Shown: positions 35,605 through 44,471, counted from the stretch's first letter. The stretch is DNA of 64,000 nucleotides from Streptomyces chromofuscus (GCF_015160875.1 NZ_CP063374.1:248001-312000); one strand, 5' to 3'. The notes: generated by a model from the sequence alone, not told the origin. Numbers and translations: made by a program.

Positions 35605-36477
35605 ATGACGGACACAGGAGACCCGGGCCCGCTGGCCAGATACCTGCGCGCCCGCAGGGAACTCGTCCAGCCCGCCGCCGTGGGCATTCCCAGCACCGGC
35701 AATCGGCGCGTCCCAGGCCTGCGCCGGGAGGAAGTCGCCTTTCTCGCCGGTGTCAGCTCCGACTACTACGTGCGCCTGGAACAAGGCCGTGACCGGCACC
35801 CATCCGAACAGGTCCTCGACAGCCTCGCCCGCGCACTGCAGCTGGACGACGAAGCCACGGCCTACCTACTGCAGCTCGCCACGTCCAACAGCACCCGTCG
35901 TCGCCGTCCACGCAGAGCCGAGCGAGTCGGCGACGGCATCCGCTCCCTGATCGACACATGGCCACTTACCCCGGCGTACGTCCATGGAACTTACATGGAC
36001 GTACTCGCCGCCAACCGCCTGGCCATCGCGCTCTCACCGTTCAACGCACCCGGCCGCAACAGCATCCTCGCGGCCTTCCTGGAACCGGAACAGCGCGCGC
36101 TGCATTCCGACTGGGAGGAGATGACCGCCCGAGTCGTGCCCTACCTGCGGTCCGTCGCCGGCCCGGACGTCGACGATCCGCGCCTGGTCGAGATCGTGGG
36201 TGAACTCTCCGTACGCAGTGAACGCTTCCGCGAGCTCTGGGCACGGCAGGACGTCAAACACAAGGCCACTGGCACCAGCCTGCTGCAACACCCTCAGGTC
36301 GGGCCGCTGGAGCTGCACTATGAGAAACTGCTGATCCCCGGCGCCGAGGGACAGACCCTCGTCACCTTCCACGCCCTCCCCGGCAGCGACTCGGAAGAAC
36401 GTTTGCGTCTGCTCGCCTCCCTGGACGACTCCGCCCGCACGCGCGCGGACGCCGTGAGCATGGGCACGGACAGCTGA
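35605..36477 (+). CDS. XRE-type regulator with MmyB-like ligand-binding domain
   Basis: About 290 aa from ATG 35605. N-terminal HTH (RYLRARRELVQP ... VPGLRREEVAFLAGVSSDYYVRLEQGRDRHPSEQVLDSLARAL) and a C-terminal MmyB/MLTR ligand-binding domain (about 95-285, ending HALPGSDSEERLRLLASL). No ribosome site is evident, and TACCCT (35592-35597) could be a -10 of a leaderless mRNA. It is divergent from the SDR gene, which is its probable target. The ligand is unknown; fatty acids bind relatives. Confidence 0.92.
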   Translation: MTDTGDPGPLARYLRARRELVQPAAVGIPSTGNRRVPGLRREEVAFLAGVSSDYYVRLEQGRDRHPSEQVLDSLARALQLDDEATAYLLQLATSNSTRRRRPRRAERVGDGIRSLIDTWPLTPAYVHGTYMDVLAANRLAIALSPFNAPGRNSILAAFLEPEQRALHSDWEEMTARVVPYLRSVAGPDVDDPRLVEIVGELSVRSERFRELWARQDVKHKATGTSLLQHPQVGPLELHYEKLLIPGAEGQTLVTFHALPGSDSEERLRLLASLDDSARTRADAVSMGTDS

Positions 36478-36807
36478 TCCCGACCCCGAGGGGCATCGCG
36501 TGGCCACGGGCCTCAGCCCCGAGCGGCCACTTCGGTGCCCGGCGCTCTCCGGGCCACCGTCGCTCCGGCCGCGGACTCGGCGACGCAGGCCGGCCAAGCT
36601 CCGTGCAGGCAAGGGCCACGAGGATTTTCCCCCCTGCGGTGGTGGTCACCGGGGCGAGGCATTCGCCTCCGCAGATGCCCGCAGGGGCATGGGGTCACAA
36701 AGACTGGGCCGCCACGGCTGGACCATCGGAGGACGAACGCTCCCCATATCCCGTCAGCGCACGGAGGCGGCCGGCCCTGCCGGACACCTGCGGGCCTGAC
36801 CGTTCCT
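36478..36807. other. Region between convergent genes
   Basis: 330 bp between the 3' ends of the XRE regulator and the kinase-like gene. A small hairpin ATGCCC-GCAG-GGGCAT (36675-36690) may act as a terminator. No gene is recognised. Confidence 0.4.
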
Positions 36808-38388
36808 CTAGTCCGGCTCCATGTAGGGACGGCGGAAGACCGGGGCCTGGCCCGTGCCCCACGGTCGTACGGCAGCCAGCGCTCGGGAGACGGCGGATTC
36901 CAACGGGCCACTGGTGTCGACCGCGACGGCCTCGGGCCACGGGTGCTCCCTGGCCGCCATGGCGGCGGCGACGTCGGGCCCGGCGTCGGACGGTCCCGGC
37001 GCGCGCGTTTCCAGTCGAGCCGCCGACACGTCGTGCGGCACGTGGCAGTGCAGAGCCACCAGGTCGGCGGTGGTGCGTTCCGCCATGCGCAGGGCGGCCT
37101 CGCGCTGGCCCGCGTCGGACCAGGTGGCGTCCAGGACGACGGACTCGCCGGTGGACAGCAGGGCGGCCGCACGGTCGAGCAGGGCGGCGTAGGTCCTCGC
37201 CGTCCACTCCGGTGTGTACAACCCCTCGCCGTAGCCGGCCGCCGCGGACTGCTCCGCGGGGATGCCCGCCAGCTCCTTGCGGAGGCGGTCGCTGCTGAGC
37301 AGCGTGACGCCGAGGCGGTCGGCCAGTGCCCCGGAGAGGGTGGACTTCCCGCTGCCGGGCAGCCCGCCGACGAGCGTCAGGCAGACGGCGCTGGTGCGCA
37401 GATGGCGCAGCGCCGTCGAGACGAGCCGCCGTGACGCCGTCTCCGCATCCGGCGCGCCCTGGCGTGCCTGGATCAGGGAGACTTTGGCGCGGACGAACGC
37501 GCGGTACGCCACGTAGTGGTGCCACAGGGACGGAGGGGCCGGGTCGCCGGAGTACTCGCAGTAACGGGCGAGGAAGTACGCCGCCGCCTCGGGCGCGCCG
37601 AGCTGTTCCAGGTCCATGGCGAGGAAGGCGGCGTCGTCGAGGCCGTCGACGTAGCGGAGACGGTCGTCGAACTCCAGGCAGTCCAGGACTCGGGGGCCGT
37701 CGTCGAGGCAGAAGATGTCATCGGCGAGCAGATCGCCATGGCCGTCGACCACCCGCCCTTGCTCGATGCGCGAGTCGAACAATCGCTCGCGGCCGGCGAG
37801 GAACCGGCGCACCAGCCGCTCGACCTCCCGCACCCCGTCCGGCATGAAGCCGTCCGCGGCCAGCGCGCCGACCTGCGCGAAGCCGGCCTCCCACCGTGAC
37901 GACAGCGCGTCTCGCGTCCCCTGCTCGTCCACGTCACGGCCGCGGGGCGCCACCGTGTGCCACGCTGCGAGGTGCCGGGCGACGGCCCGCAGCGCCCCGT
38001 CGACGGCGGCCCCTTCGCGCACCAGCCGGGCAAGGCGGCGGTCCGACGGCATACGGCGCATCACCACGAGCGGTTCGGGCGTCTCCACGTCGGGGCTGCT
38101 GAGTCCGCCCAGGCCCAGGTAGACGTCGGGGGCGAAGCGGCGGTTGAGGGCGACTTCGCGTTCGCACGCGGCGCGGCGAGCCGTCAGCGTGGTGTAGTCC
38201 AGGAATCCCACATTCACCGGCTTCTTCAGCTTGTAGGCGCGGTCGCCGGCGAAGAGCACGATCGCGGTGTGGGTCTCACATACCTCCGCGCGCGCCGGCG
38301 GCTCACCGTCGTGCCCGGTCCGGAGTACGGACGCGTCGGCCCGGGTCACCGACCGGACGGATGTTCCGAAAGGGCCGGGCTCAGTCAT
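36808..38388 (-). CDS. Bifunctional aminoglycoside-phosphotransferase-like / AAA kinase protein (Rv2004c-like)
   Basis: About 526 aa from ATG 38388. The N-terminal half resembles phosphotransferases of the APH type (YKLKKPVNVGFLDYTT, GHGDLLADDIFCLDDGPRVLDCLEFDDRLRYVD). The C-terminal ~190 residues form a P-loop kinase with GGLPGSGKSTLSGALA (about 345-355) and LDATWSD. This is the layout of mycobacterial Rv2004c, a DosR-regulon gene. The substrate is unknown. The ATG overlaps the stop of a universal stress protein remnant (ATGACTGA), showing the two were once a coupled operon. Confidence 0.88.
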   Translation of the reverse strand: MTEPGPFGTSVRSVTRADASVLRTGHDGEPPARAEVCETHTAIVLFAGDRAYKLKKPVNVGFLDYTTLTARRAACEREVALNRRFAPDVYLGLGGLSSPDVETPEPLVVMRRMPSDRRLARLVREGAAVDGALRAVARHLAAWHTVAPRGRDVDEQGTRDALSSRWEAGFAQVGALAADGFMPDGVREVERLVRRFLAGRERLFDSRIEQGRVVDGHGDLLADDIFCLDDGPRVLDCLEFDDRLRYVDGLDDAAFLAMDLEQLGAPEAAAYFLARYCEYSGDPAPPSLWHHYVAYRAFVRAKVSLIQARQGAPDAETASRRLVSTALRHLRTSAVCLTLVGGLPGSGKSTLSGALADRLGVTLLSSDRLRKELAGIPAEQSAAAGYGEGLYTPEWTARTYAALLDRAAALLSTGESVVLDATWSDAGQREAALRMAERTTADLVALHCHVPHDVSAARLETRAPGPSDAGPDVAAAMAAREHPWPEAVAVDTSGPLESAVSRALAAVRPWGTGQAPVFRRPYMEPD

Positions 38389-38600
38389 GAGGAACGACCG
38401 CCACTGGGCCGCGCCGGTGGTGAATGGCGGCCTGCGCCCCACGCCACCCGGGTGGGGCGGCAAGCCCTGCCGGTGTTCGTGCCGGCCGACGACCAGCAGC
38501 TCGGGGCCCTCGGCCGCCCGTACGCGCGACAGGCCCGCAGTGAGCCTGCGCTTCGCCGCCTCGTCGCCGGCCCAGCGGGAGGCCGCCGGTGACGACTGGT
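38381..38600 (-). pseudogene. C-terminal remnant of a universal stress protein gene
   Basis: The reverse strand reads RAAEGPELLVVGRHEHRQGLPPHPGG in one frame, then after a one-base shift AQAAIHHRRGPVAVVPHD and stop at 38381. This is the end of a tandem UspA protein (compare the C-terminus of the protein at 54.7 kb). The rest of the gene upstream cannot be recognised. Its stop overlaps the start of the kinase-like gene. Confidence 0.7.
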
Positions 38601-38980
38601 TGCATGGCGGGGCCTCCGTCTCCTGCGAAGCTTGACATGACGCGGTGGACGACGTGCGCGCGACCGCCGGCGTGGAGGGTCCGGACATCGTCGGCGAACG
38701 AGGTGCGATCCCTCACTCGACCCTTCTTCATTCGAGAAGTACCCCAATCCACCCCACGGCGCATGTGGACCTGCGTACGAGGGCGACCAGGACGCGGGAG
38801 CAGCACGAGTCCCGCGCCGATCCGTTCGTCGTGAGGACCCGCAGGCGACTCGGCACACCGGTCTGCACCTGGTCGGGTCAACCACGCGGTACTGCATCAC
38901 GCGCCGTTTCCGGTCGCCGACCGTGGTGGTGCTCGGGTCGGGAGCTGCAGGGGCCGGATGGGGCCGAGTGCTGGTCAGCA

Positions 38981-38994
38981 GGGACCTTCGGCCC
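38981..38994 (+). promoter_or_regulatory. DosR/DevR-box-like site upstream of Rv1733c-like gene
   Basis: GGGACCTTCGGCCC, 82 bases before the ATG of the Rv1733c-like gene, matches most positions of the mycobacterial DosR core GGGACTWWAGTCCC. A second GGGGACTGTCG block follows at 39002. The remaining DNA from 38601 to 38980 shows no gene. The regulator is inferred, since no DevR gene is in the window. Confidence 0.55.
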
Positions 38995-39076
38995 AGTGAC
39001 CGGGGACTGTCGCCGTCGGAAGGTGGGGTGGGAGAAACTTGTGGGGGACGCACCAGCGACAGCTGGAGGCCAGACC

Positions 39077-39694
39077 ATGAGCACGCAGAACCCGCCGCAC
39101 GCGTCCGGTCCTCACCGACCGCACAAGGCACCGCGCCCGCCCAAAGGCGCGAATCCACTGAGGCGTACGTCCGATCGTGTCGAAGCCTGGTGCTCCGCCC
39201 TGCTGCTCCTGGTGCTCGCCGTCGGACTGCCGTTGGCTTCGGTGAGCGCGGGCCTGGCTGCCCACGAGTCCACCATGCGCACCGTACAGATCCAGTCCGC
39301 GGACCGCCATCAGGTCACCGCACGGGTGATCTCGGCCCCTGACGCAGCGCCGGGCAGTGCCGCGGGCGAGCGACAGACGGTGCGGGTGAGCTGGACGGGG
39401 CAGGACGGTCGGCAGCAGACCGGAACCACGAAGGTGCCGCTTGACACGACCGCGGGTTCAACCGTGCGGATCTGGGTGGACCGGAAGGAAGCCGTGCAGG
39501 ATCCGCCGATGCCGAAGGACAACGCGACGGCCACCGCCTGGCTGGCGGGCGGCATGACGGCGGTCGCCGTCTACGCCGGCTGCGCGGCTGGACGAAAGGG
39601 CGTGCGGCTGGTGCTGAACCGCTGGAGGTACGCGCAGTGGGACGCCGAATGGGACCTGGTGGAGCCCTTGTGGTCCGCGCGGTTCCACCGGTGA
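39077..39694 (+). CDS. Rv1733c-like two-helix membrane protein
   Basis: About 205 aa from ATG 39077, with GGAGG eight bases upstream. A basic cytoplasmic N-terminus, first membrane helix (WCSALLLLVLAVGLPLASVSAGLA, about 38-61), an extracytoplasmic domain of ~85 residues (VTARVISAPDAAPGS ... VRIWVDRKEAV), second helix (AWLAGGMTAVAVYAGCAAG, about 155-173) and a basic tail with WDLVEPLWS. This is the Rv1733c family, a DosR-regulon antigen of unknown role. It is the first gene of a run ending with Hsp20. Confidence 0.85.
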   Translation: MSTQNPPHASGPHRPHKAPRPPKGANPLRRTSDRVEAWCSALLLLVLAVGLPLASVSAGLAAHESTMRTVQIQSADRHQVTARVISAPDAAPGSAAGERQTVRVSWTGQDGRQQTGTTKVPLDTTAGSTVRIWVDRKEAVQDPPMPKDNATATAWLAGGMTAVAVYAGCAAGRKGVRLVLNRWRYAQWDAEWDLVEPLWSARFHR

Positions 39695-39737
39695 GTGGGC
39701 CGGCGGTCGTGGGACGGGTCCACGGGAGGTGACGCTG

Positions 39738-41126
39738 ATGTCCGATGCGACGACCACTGATCTGTACGAGGTCACCATGGCGATGTCGTACCTGACGGAG
39801 GGGGTGACCGGCCCGGCGACCTTCAGTCTCTTCGTTCGCGACATGCCGCCCGGCCGGGGCTTCCTGGTGGCCGCCGGCCTGGAGTCGGCGCTTGACTTCC
39901 TCTCCGGGTACCGGATCACCCGCGAGGACGTCGAAGACTTCTCCTCGGCGCTGCGCCGGCCTCCCCGCGATCTCGAGCCGCTGCTCGGCACGGAGTTCAC
40001 CGGCAAGGTCCGGGCGGTACCGGAAGGGCGGATCGTCCTGGCCGGAGAGCCGCTGCTGGAGGTGACCGCTCCGCTTCCGCAGGCACAGCTGGTCGAGACG
40101 TACGTACTCAACCAGGTCAACCACCAGACGACAATCGCCTCGAAGGCCGCCCGCTGCGTCCTGGCCGCGGCGGGACACCCGGTCGTGGATTTCTCCCTGC
40201 GACGCACCCACGGCCCCCAGGCAGGTTTCCAGGCCGCGCGGCTGAGCGGCATGGTCGGCTTCACCGGGACGAGCAACGTGGCCGCGGCCGCCGCCGAAGG
40301 ACTTCCTGCCGTCGGCACGATGGCCCACTCGTACGTCGAGGCGTTCGCGGCGGAGGAGGACGCGTTCCGTGCGTTCGCCCGCTCCCATCCCGGTCCGGTG
40401 ACGCTGCTGGTGGACACCTACGACACCGAGGAGGGCGTGCGCGTCGCGGCGCGTGTGCTCCGGGACCTCGACCGTGGGCCCGGCTCGGCCGTACGGCTGG
40501 ACAGCGGCGACCTCGGTGCCCTGGCCCTGCGCGCGCGTGCCGTTCTCGACGCGGCCGGGCTGCCGGACGTCAGGATCATCGCCAGCGGCGGTCTCGACGA
40601 GTACTCCGTGGACGACCTGGTCCGCTCCGGAGTGCCGATCGACGTCTACGCCGTCGGCACCCGCGTCGGCGTCTCGGCCGACGCCCCGTTCCTGGATTCC
40701 GCCTACAAGCTGGTCGAGTACGACGGACGTCCGGTGATGAAGCTCTCCTCGGCCAAGGTGACCGCCCCCGGGCAGAAGCAGGTGTTCCGTTGCCCGGGAT
40801 ACGGCGATGTGATCGGCGTGCGTGACGAGCAGCCGCCCCGGCAAGGCGTGCCGCTGCTGGTGCCGGTGATGGAGCGGGGACGGCGAACCGTCGCGCGCTC
40901 CACTCTCGAGGAGAGCCGGAAGAGGTTCGCCGCGGACCTGGCCGAACTCCCTCCGGCGGCACGCAGGATCCGGGCGCCCGTCGCGCCCCGGGCGGTGACC
41001 TCCGGACACCTGACGCTGCTCACCGAACAGGTCCGGCGCCGTATCGAGGACGAGGTGCAGGCCTCGGCCGCGGTCCTGCGACACCGTGAGCGGAGCGCAC
41101 CCGGAACACAGCGATCCGTACCGTGA
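39738..41126 (+). CDS. pncB: Nicotinate phosphoribosyltransferase
   Basis: About 462 aa from ATG 39738; GGGAGG (39724) is correctly spaced for it, while the GTG at 39729 overlaps that site. Family marks: TDLYEVTMAMSYL at the start, FSLRRTHG with the active-site residues near 155, GFTGTSNVAAA, VDTYDTEEGV and RLDSGDLGAL, and the PRPP-region SGGLDEYSVDDLV. It makes nicotinate mononucleotide for NAD salvage, as does DosR-controlled PncB2 in mycobacteria. The stop overlaps the ATGATG before the DUF1876 gene. Confidence 0.93.
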   Translation: MSDATTTDLYEVTMAMSYLTEGVTGPATFSLFVRDMPPGRGFLVAAGLESALDFLSGYRITREDVEDFSSALRRPPRDLEPLLGTEFTGKVRAVPEGRIVLAGEPLLEVTAPLPQAQLVETYVLNQVNHQTTIASKAARCVLAAAGHPVVDFSLRRTHGPQAGFQAARLSGMVGFTGTSNVAAAAAEGLPAVGTMAHSYVEAFAAEEDAFRAFARSHPGPVTLLVDTYDTEEGVRVAARVLRDLDRGPGSAVRLDSGDLGALALRARAVLDAAGLPDVRIIASGGLDEYSVDDLVRSGVPIDVYAVGTRVGVSADAPFLDSAYKLVEYDGRPVMKLSSAKVTAPGQKQVFRCPGYGDVIGVRDEQPPRQGVPLLVPVMERGRRTVARSTLEESRKRFAADLAELPPAARRIRAPVAPRAVTSGHLTLLTEQVRRRIEDEVQASAAVLRHRERSAPGTQRSVP

Positions 41127-41140
41127 TGAGGAGGAACGCG

Positions 41141-41452
41141 ATGCGGCATACCGTGGAATGGAAGGTCCGCCTCTACCTCTTCGAGGAAGACGGAACGACA
41201 AAGGCACGTGTGGTGCTGAACACCGGGACCAACGAGTTCACCGGGCACGGTGCCGCACACCGGAACCCCACAGACAGGGATGTGCCGGAAATCGGTGACG
41301 AGCTGGCGGCGGGCAGGGCGATGCACGATCTGGGCCGGCAATTGGTGGAGGTCGCAGAGCGTGACATCGACGGTGTGAGCCGGCCCGGTACGGGGCCCAG
41401 TACCCGCCCCGAGACCGCTTGGCCGTTGCCGGACAACATGCGAGGAGGATGA
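41141..41452 (+). CDS. DUF1876 (Rv1738-like) small protein
   Basis: About 103 aa from ATG 41141, six bases after AGGAGG. The first ~80 residues match the DUF1876 family (VEWKVRLYLFEEDGTTKARVVLNT, HGAAHRNPTDRDVPEIGDELAAGRAMHDLGRQL). Mycobacterial Rv1738, among the most strongly hypoxia-induced DosR genes, has this fold and resembles ribosome-hibernation factors. The C-terminal ~20 residues are Pro-rich. It sits between pncB and hsp20 in one operon. Confidence 0.92.
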   Translation: MRHTVEWKVRLYLFEEDGTTKARVVLNTGTNEFTGHGAAHRNPTDRDVPEIGDELAAGRAMHDLGRQLVEVAERDIDGVSRPGTGPSTRPETAWPLPDNMRGG

Positions 41453-41454
41453 CC

Positions 41455-41910
41455 ATGACGCTGCCTGTCCGTCCTGGCAGGGGTGCTTTCCCGACGTGGG
41501 ACCCCTTCCGCGAACTGGAGGAACTGCACAGCCGCATGGACCGGCTGATGCAGTCCGCCTTCCCCGCCGGCGGTGCGGGAGCGGCCGGAGCGTGGGCGCC
41601 GCTGGCCGACATCGAGGACACCGAGGACGCGTATCTGGTGGAGCTGGAACTTCCCGGCGTGGACAAGGACCAGATCACCGTCGAGGTGGCCGAGGGCGAG
41701 CTCGACATCCACGGTGAGATCAAGGAAAGGGAGCGCACGGGTGTGGTGAGGCGGCAGACTCGCCACATCGGGCAGTTCGACTACCGCACGAGCCTGCCAC
41801 CGAACGCGGACACCGAACACGTCAGCGCCGATCTGACCAACGGCGTGCTCACCGTGCGCGTGCCGAAGGCAGAGAAGGGCAAATCGCACCGCATCGACAT
41901 CGGTGGCTGA
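41455..41910 (+). CDS. Hsp20/alpha-crystallin small heat-shock protein
   Basis: About 151 aa from ATG 41455, six bases after AGGAGG (an adjacent ATG at 41449 is too close). N-terminal arm with WDPFRELEELHSRMDRLM, alpha-crystallin domain about 45-140 (YLVELELPGVDKDQITVEVAEGELDIHGE), and the ADLTNGVLTVRVPKAE segment that carries the conserved GVL motif. It is an ATP-independent chaperone, counterpart of DosR-regulated HspX/Acr. Last gene of the run starting at 39.1 kb. Confidence 0.93.
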   Translation: MTLPVRPGRGAFPTWDPFRELEELHSRMDRLMQSAFPAGGAGAAGAWAPLADIEDTEDAYLVELELPGVDKDQITVEVAEGELDIHGEIKERERTGVVRRQTRHIGQFDYRTSLPPNADTEHVSADLTNGVLTVRVPKAEKGKSHRIDIGG

Positions 41911-42106
41911 CTCCACAGTGCCGTCACAGGGTCATGTGCCGTGGCCCGCGGCACGGGAGTCGTCCGAGGCGTCAAGAGCGCGCCGGTCGTGAGATCTGCC
42001 GCTGTCCGACTCCCGGCCGGGGCCGTCGGCTGTCTCATCCCTGCGTCGGCATGCCGTGCGTGGCACGTTGGGTTGGAGCATCATTCTCAGGAAAACGGTG
42101 GCGATC

Positions 42107-43036
42107 ATGCGAGCTCAACTCGGCGATCAACTCGTTGTCGAAAGCCCTGCCACCGGCGCCATGAGGCGCGATGGCGAGATCGTGGGACTGCACCACGCGG
42201 ACGGCACGCCGCCCTACGACGTGCGCTGGTCGGACACGGACGAAGTGACGCTCGTCTTTCCCGGGCCCGACGCGCACATCCGTCACATCGAGCACGAGCC
42301 CGGGGGTCCGCCCGTCGCTTCCAGGCCGGGCGTCGAGGTGACGGGCGGGCAGCGGAGTGCCGTGTCGGGCGAGACCCCACCGGGCAGGGCGCCCAACCCC
42401 GGTGACGTCGGCCGCCGCATCGCAGCCGAGCGCACACGCCGGGGACTCACCCGGGCCGAGACGGCCCGCCGCGCCGGGATGGCGCCGCAGTACCTGGCCT
42501 ACCTCGAAGAACAGCCGGCCGACCCGACCGGTGGCAGTCTCATCGGCCTGGCTGCCGCACTGGGAACCAGCGTTGCGGCCCTGCGCGGCGGCGGCGCGGA
42601 TGTGCCGCCCGGCCAAGGCCAGGCCATGCTTCATCCTCAGCTGCACAACCTCAGCTCCGACGAGTGCCGGGCCCTGCTTTCCACGCACGGCGTGGGGCGC
42701 GTCGCGGTCTGGACACCGGACGGCCCGGCGGTCGTTCCGGTCAACTACGAGGTCGTCGGCGACGCGATCGCCTTCCGGACCTCGCCTGACTCGGTACCGG
42801 CGAGGTCCGTGGGACGGGAAGTCGCCTTCGAGGTCGACCATGTGGATGAGGCAATGAGCCAGGGCTGGAGTGTCCTCGCCGTCGGACCCGCGACCGTGGT
42901 CACCGAGCCCGGTGTGGTGGGGAAACTGGTCGAGCGTGCCCACACCGAGCCGTGGCCCGGAGGTCGACGCGAGATGTGGGTGTCGATCGAGCCCACGCGC
43001 CTCACCGGACGCCGCATCATTCCGGCCGAGCAGTGA
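42107..43036 (+). CDS. DUF1918 - XRE HTH - PNPOx-like flavin-binding fusion protein
   Basis: About 309 aa from ATG 42107 (AGGAAAA upstream). Three parts are visible: a DUF1918 domain (about 1-60: GDQLVVESPATGAMRRDGEIVGLHHADGTPPYDVRW), an XRE-type HTH (about 105-160: GRRIAAERTRRGLTRAETARRAGMAPQYLAYLE), and a pyridoxamine-phosphate-oxidase-like split barrel (about 180-305: LSSDECRALLSTHGVGRVAVWTPDGPAVVPVNYEV ... GREVAFEVDHVD). The last kind binds flavin or F420 and occurs in DosR regulons. A flavin-sensing regulator is a reasonable inference. Confidence 0.88.
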   Translation: MRAQLGDQLVVESPATGAMRRDGEIVGLHHADGTPPYDVRWSDTDEVTLVFPGPDAHIRHIEHEPGGPPVASRPGVEVTGGQRSAVSGETPPGRAPNPGDVGRRIAAERTRRGLTRAETARRAGMAPQYLAYLEEQPADPTGGSLIGLAAALGTSVAALRGGGADVPPGQGQAMLHPQLHNLSSDECRALLSTHGVGRVAVWTPDGPAVVPVNYEVVGDAIAFRTSPDSVPARSVGREVAFEVDHVDEAMSQGWSVLAVGPATVVTEPGVVGKLVERAHTEPWPGGRREMWVSIEPTRLTGRRIIPAEQ

Positions 43037-43078
43037 GCAGGAGGTCGGACAACACCCCCTGCAACCAGCGCGTCCGGC

Positions 43079-43756
43079 TCACCGCAGGCCCTCCGGCCGG
43101 GCGGAAGAAGTGGACTCGCCGGTGAGGTGGGGCTCGACGTCCACGACGCCCTCCACGGCGCGCACCAGGCGCACGGCGACCGAGATGAGCGAGGTGTCGC
43201 TGATGTGCCCGCGGAGGGTGACGACTCCCTCGTGCACGTTCACGTGGACGGCATGGCTGAAGGCCGGGAAGAGGTAGGAGACCACCGTGCGGCGGACCTC
43301 CTCCTCGATCTCCTCGTCCGGCCGCAGGAAGACCTTCAACAGATCCGAGCGGCTGACGATGCCCTGGAGCATGTCCAGGTCGTCCACCACGGGCAGCCGC
43401 TTGACACGCCGGACGGCCATGATCCTGGCCGCCTGGGCCAGAGTCACGTCGGGGTGGACCGTGATGGCGGGGGAACTCATGAGCTCCTCCGCCGTGACTC
43501 CCCCGGCCTTGGCGATGTCGGAGAGCCTTCGGTGCTGCTCGAACATGCTCGGATCGTTGTCGCGGAACTCCTCCTTGGGCAGCAGGTCGGCCTCGGAGAC
43601 GACGCCGATGACGCGGCCTTCGCCTTCCAGCACCGGCATGGCGCTGACCTTCCACTGCTCCATGGTCCGGACGATCTCCTTGAAGGGCGCGTCGCGGCCC
43701 ACCGCCACGACCGTCTGTGTCATGACATCACTCACGATGTGTGGGGTGTCACGCAT
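43079..43756 (-). CDS. CBS-domain pair plus BON-domain protein (Hrp1-like)
   Basis: About 225 aa from ATG 43756, with GAGGTGG upstream. Two CBS motifs (VSDVMTQTVVAVGRDAPFKEIV to VIGVVSEADLLPKEE, and LMSSPAITVHPDVTLAQAARIM to GIVSRSDLLKVFL) and a C-terminal BON domain (about 155-215, VNVHEGVVTLRGHISD). The CBS part resembles mycobacterial Hrp1 (Rv2626c), a DosR-induced protein. The Crp-like gene lies 25 bp upstream on the same strand, suggesting a two-gene operon. Confidence 0.92.
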   Translation of the reverse strand: MRDTPHIVSDVMTQTVVAVGRDAPFKEIVRTMEQWKVSAMPVLEGEGRVIGVVSEADLLPKEEFRDNDPSMFEQHRRLSDIAKAGGVTAEELMSSPAITVHPDVTLAQAARIMAVRRVKRLPVVDDLDMLQGIVSRSDLLKVFLRPDEEIEEEVRRTVVSYLFPAFSHAVHVNVHEGVVTLRGHISDTSLISVAVRLVRAVEGVVDVEPHLTGESTSSARPEGLR

Positions 43757-43781
43757 GTCCAACCACCTCGTCTCGCAGACG

Positions 43782-44240
43782 TCAGGGCACCTCGCCCGCG
43801 CCGTAGGGTGCGTACAGGTCGAGCAGCCGCATCCGGGCGGACCTGAGCCGGCGCGCGACCACGCCCAGGACGTAGGAGCACAGCTCGTGGTCCAGCGCCG
43901 GGTCCTTCGCGCACATCTCGCGGACCGCCGCCGCGTCGAACTCGTAGGCACGCACCGGGCTGCTCGCCTCGGCTCCCAGGTGCCAGTGATGGGGAGGAAC
44001 CAGCCAGGACCAGCCCAGCAGTCTTCCGGCACCGAGGGTCTCGATGACCGCCGCTTGCCTGCCCGGGACATGAAGGTCGAGAGCGACCGTGCCGGTGTGG
44101 ATGATCCAGAAGCGGTCGGCCTTCCCTCCCTCGTTGAAGATGCGCTCGCCCGTCGCGAACGACACCTCACGAGCCAGCGACATGAGCTGCTCGCGATGCT
44201 CCTTGGTCAGGGCGCCGAAGACGCCGGGCCTCGTCACCAC
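43782..44240 (-). CDS. Cyclic-nucleotide-binding-domain (Crp-like) protein without HTH
   Basis: About 152 aa from GTG 44240 (GTG 44237 equally possible). A single cNMP-binding beta-barrel: LAREVSFATGERIFNEGGKADRFWIIHTGTVALDL, ETLGAGRLLGWSWLVPPHHWHLGAEASSPVRAYEF, then an alpha-helical tail. There is no C-terminal HTH, so it is a sensor or binding protein rather than a complete Crp regulator. It is followed by the CBS-BON gene and is divergent from a universal stress gene across a 307-bp region. Confidence 0.85.
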   Translation of the reverse strand: MVTRPGVFGALTKEHREQLMSLAREVSFATGERIFNEGGKADRFWIIHTGTVALDLHVPGRQAAVIETLGAGRLLGWSWLVPPHHWHLGAEASSPVRAYEFDAAAVREMCAKDPALDHELCSYVLGVVARRLRSARMRLLDLYAPYGAGEVP

Positions 44241-44436
44241 TGTGGCCTTCCCTTCGCCATGGCCTCGGGGGAAAGGGGGCGGGCTTCGTGTGCCGGTCAC
44301 CGTCTCGCCGAGTGGGGCCGTGGTCTTCGTGGTCGTGTCGGCGATGGGCTCGCACCCAGCGTGTTCGTCTCCCCGTATGACTTCCACGATCGCCGCAAAC
44401 GGGCGTGGTGCAACCGGGACCGGCGTCGGCTCCCGA

Positions 44437-44471
44437 GCCGGTCCACGTGTCACGGCGCCGGTCCACGTGTC
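44437..44471 (+). repeat. Exact 15-bp direct repeat, 20-bp period, in a divergent promoter region
   Basis: GCCGGTCCACGTGTC occurs at 44437-44451 and 44457-44471. Each copy holds CACGTG, a palindrome, and the period is two helical turns. Just before it, 44416-44434 is an imperfect dyad of the GGGAC type. It lies 77 bp before the universal stress gene at 44548 and is likely regulatory. Confidence 0.55.

Noticed and set aside
39315..41207. Reverse open frame of 630 codons over the nicotinate phosphoribosyltransferase gene
   Set aside because: Shadow of a well-conserved forward enzyme; Gly/Arg/His-rich without motifs.
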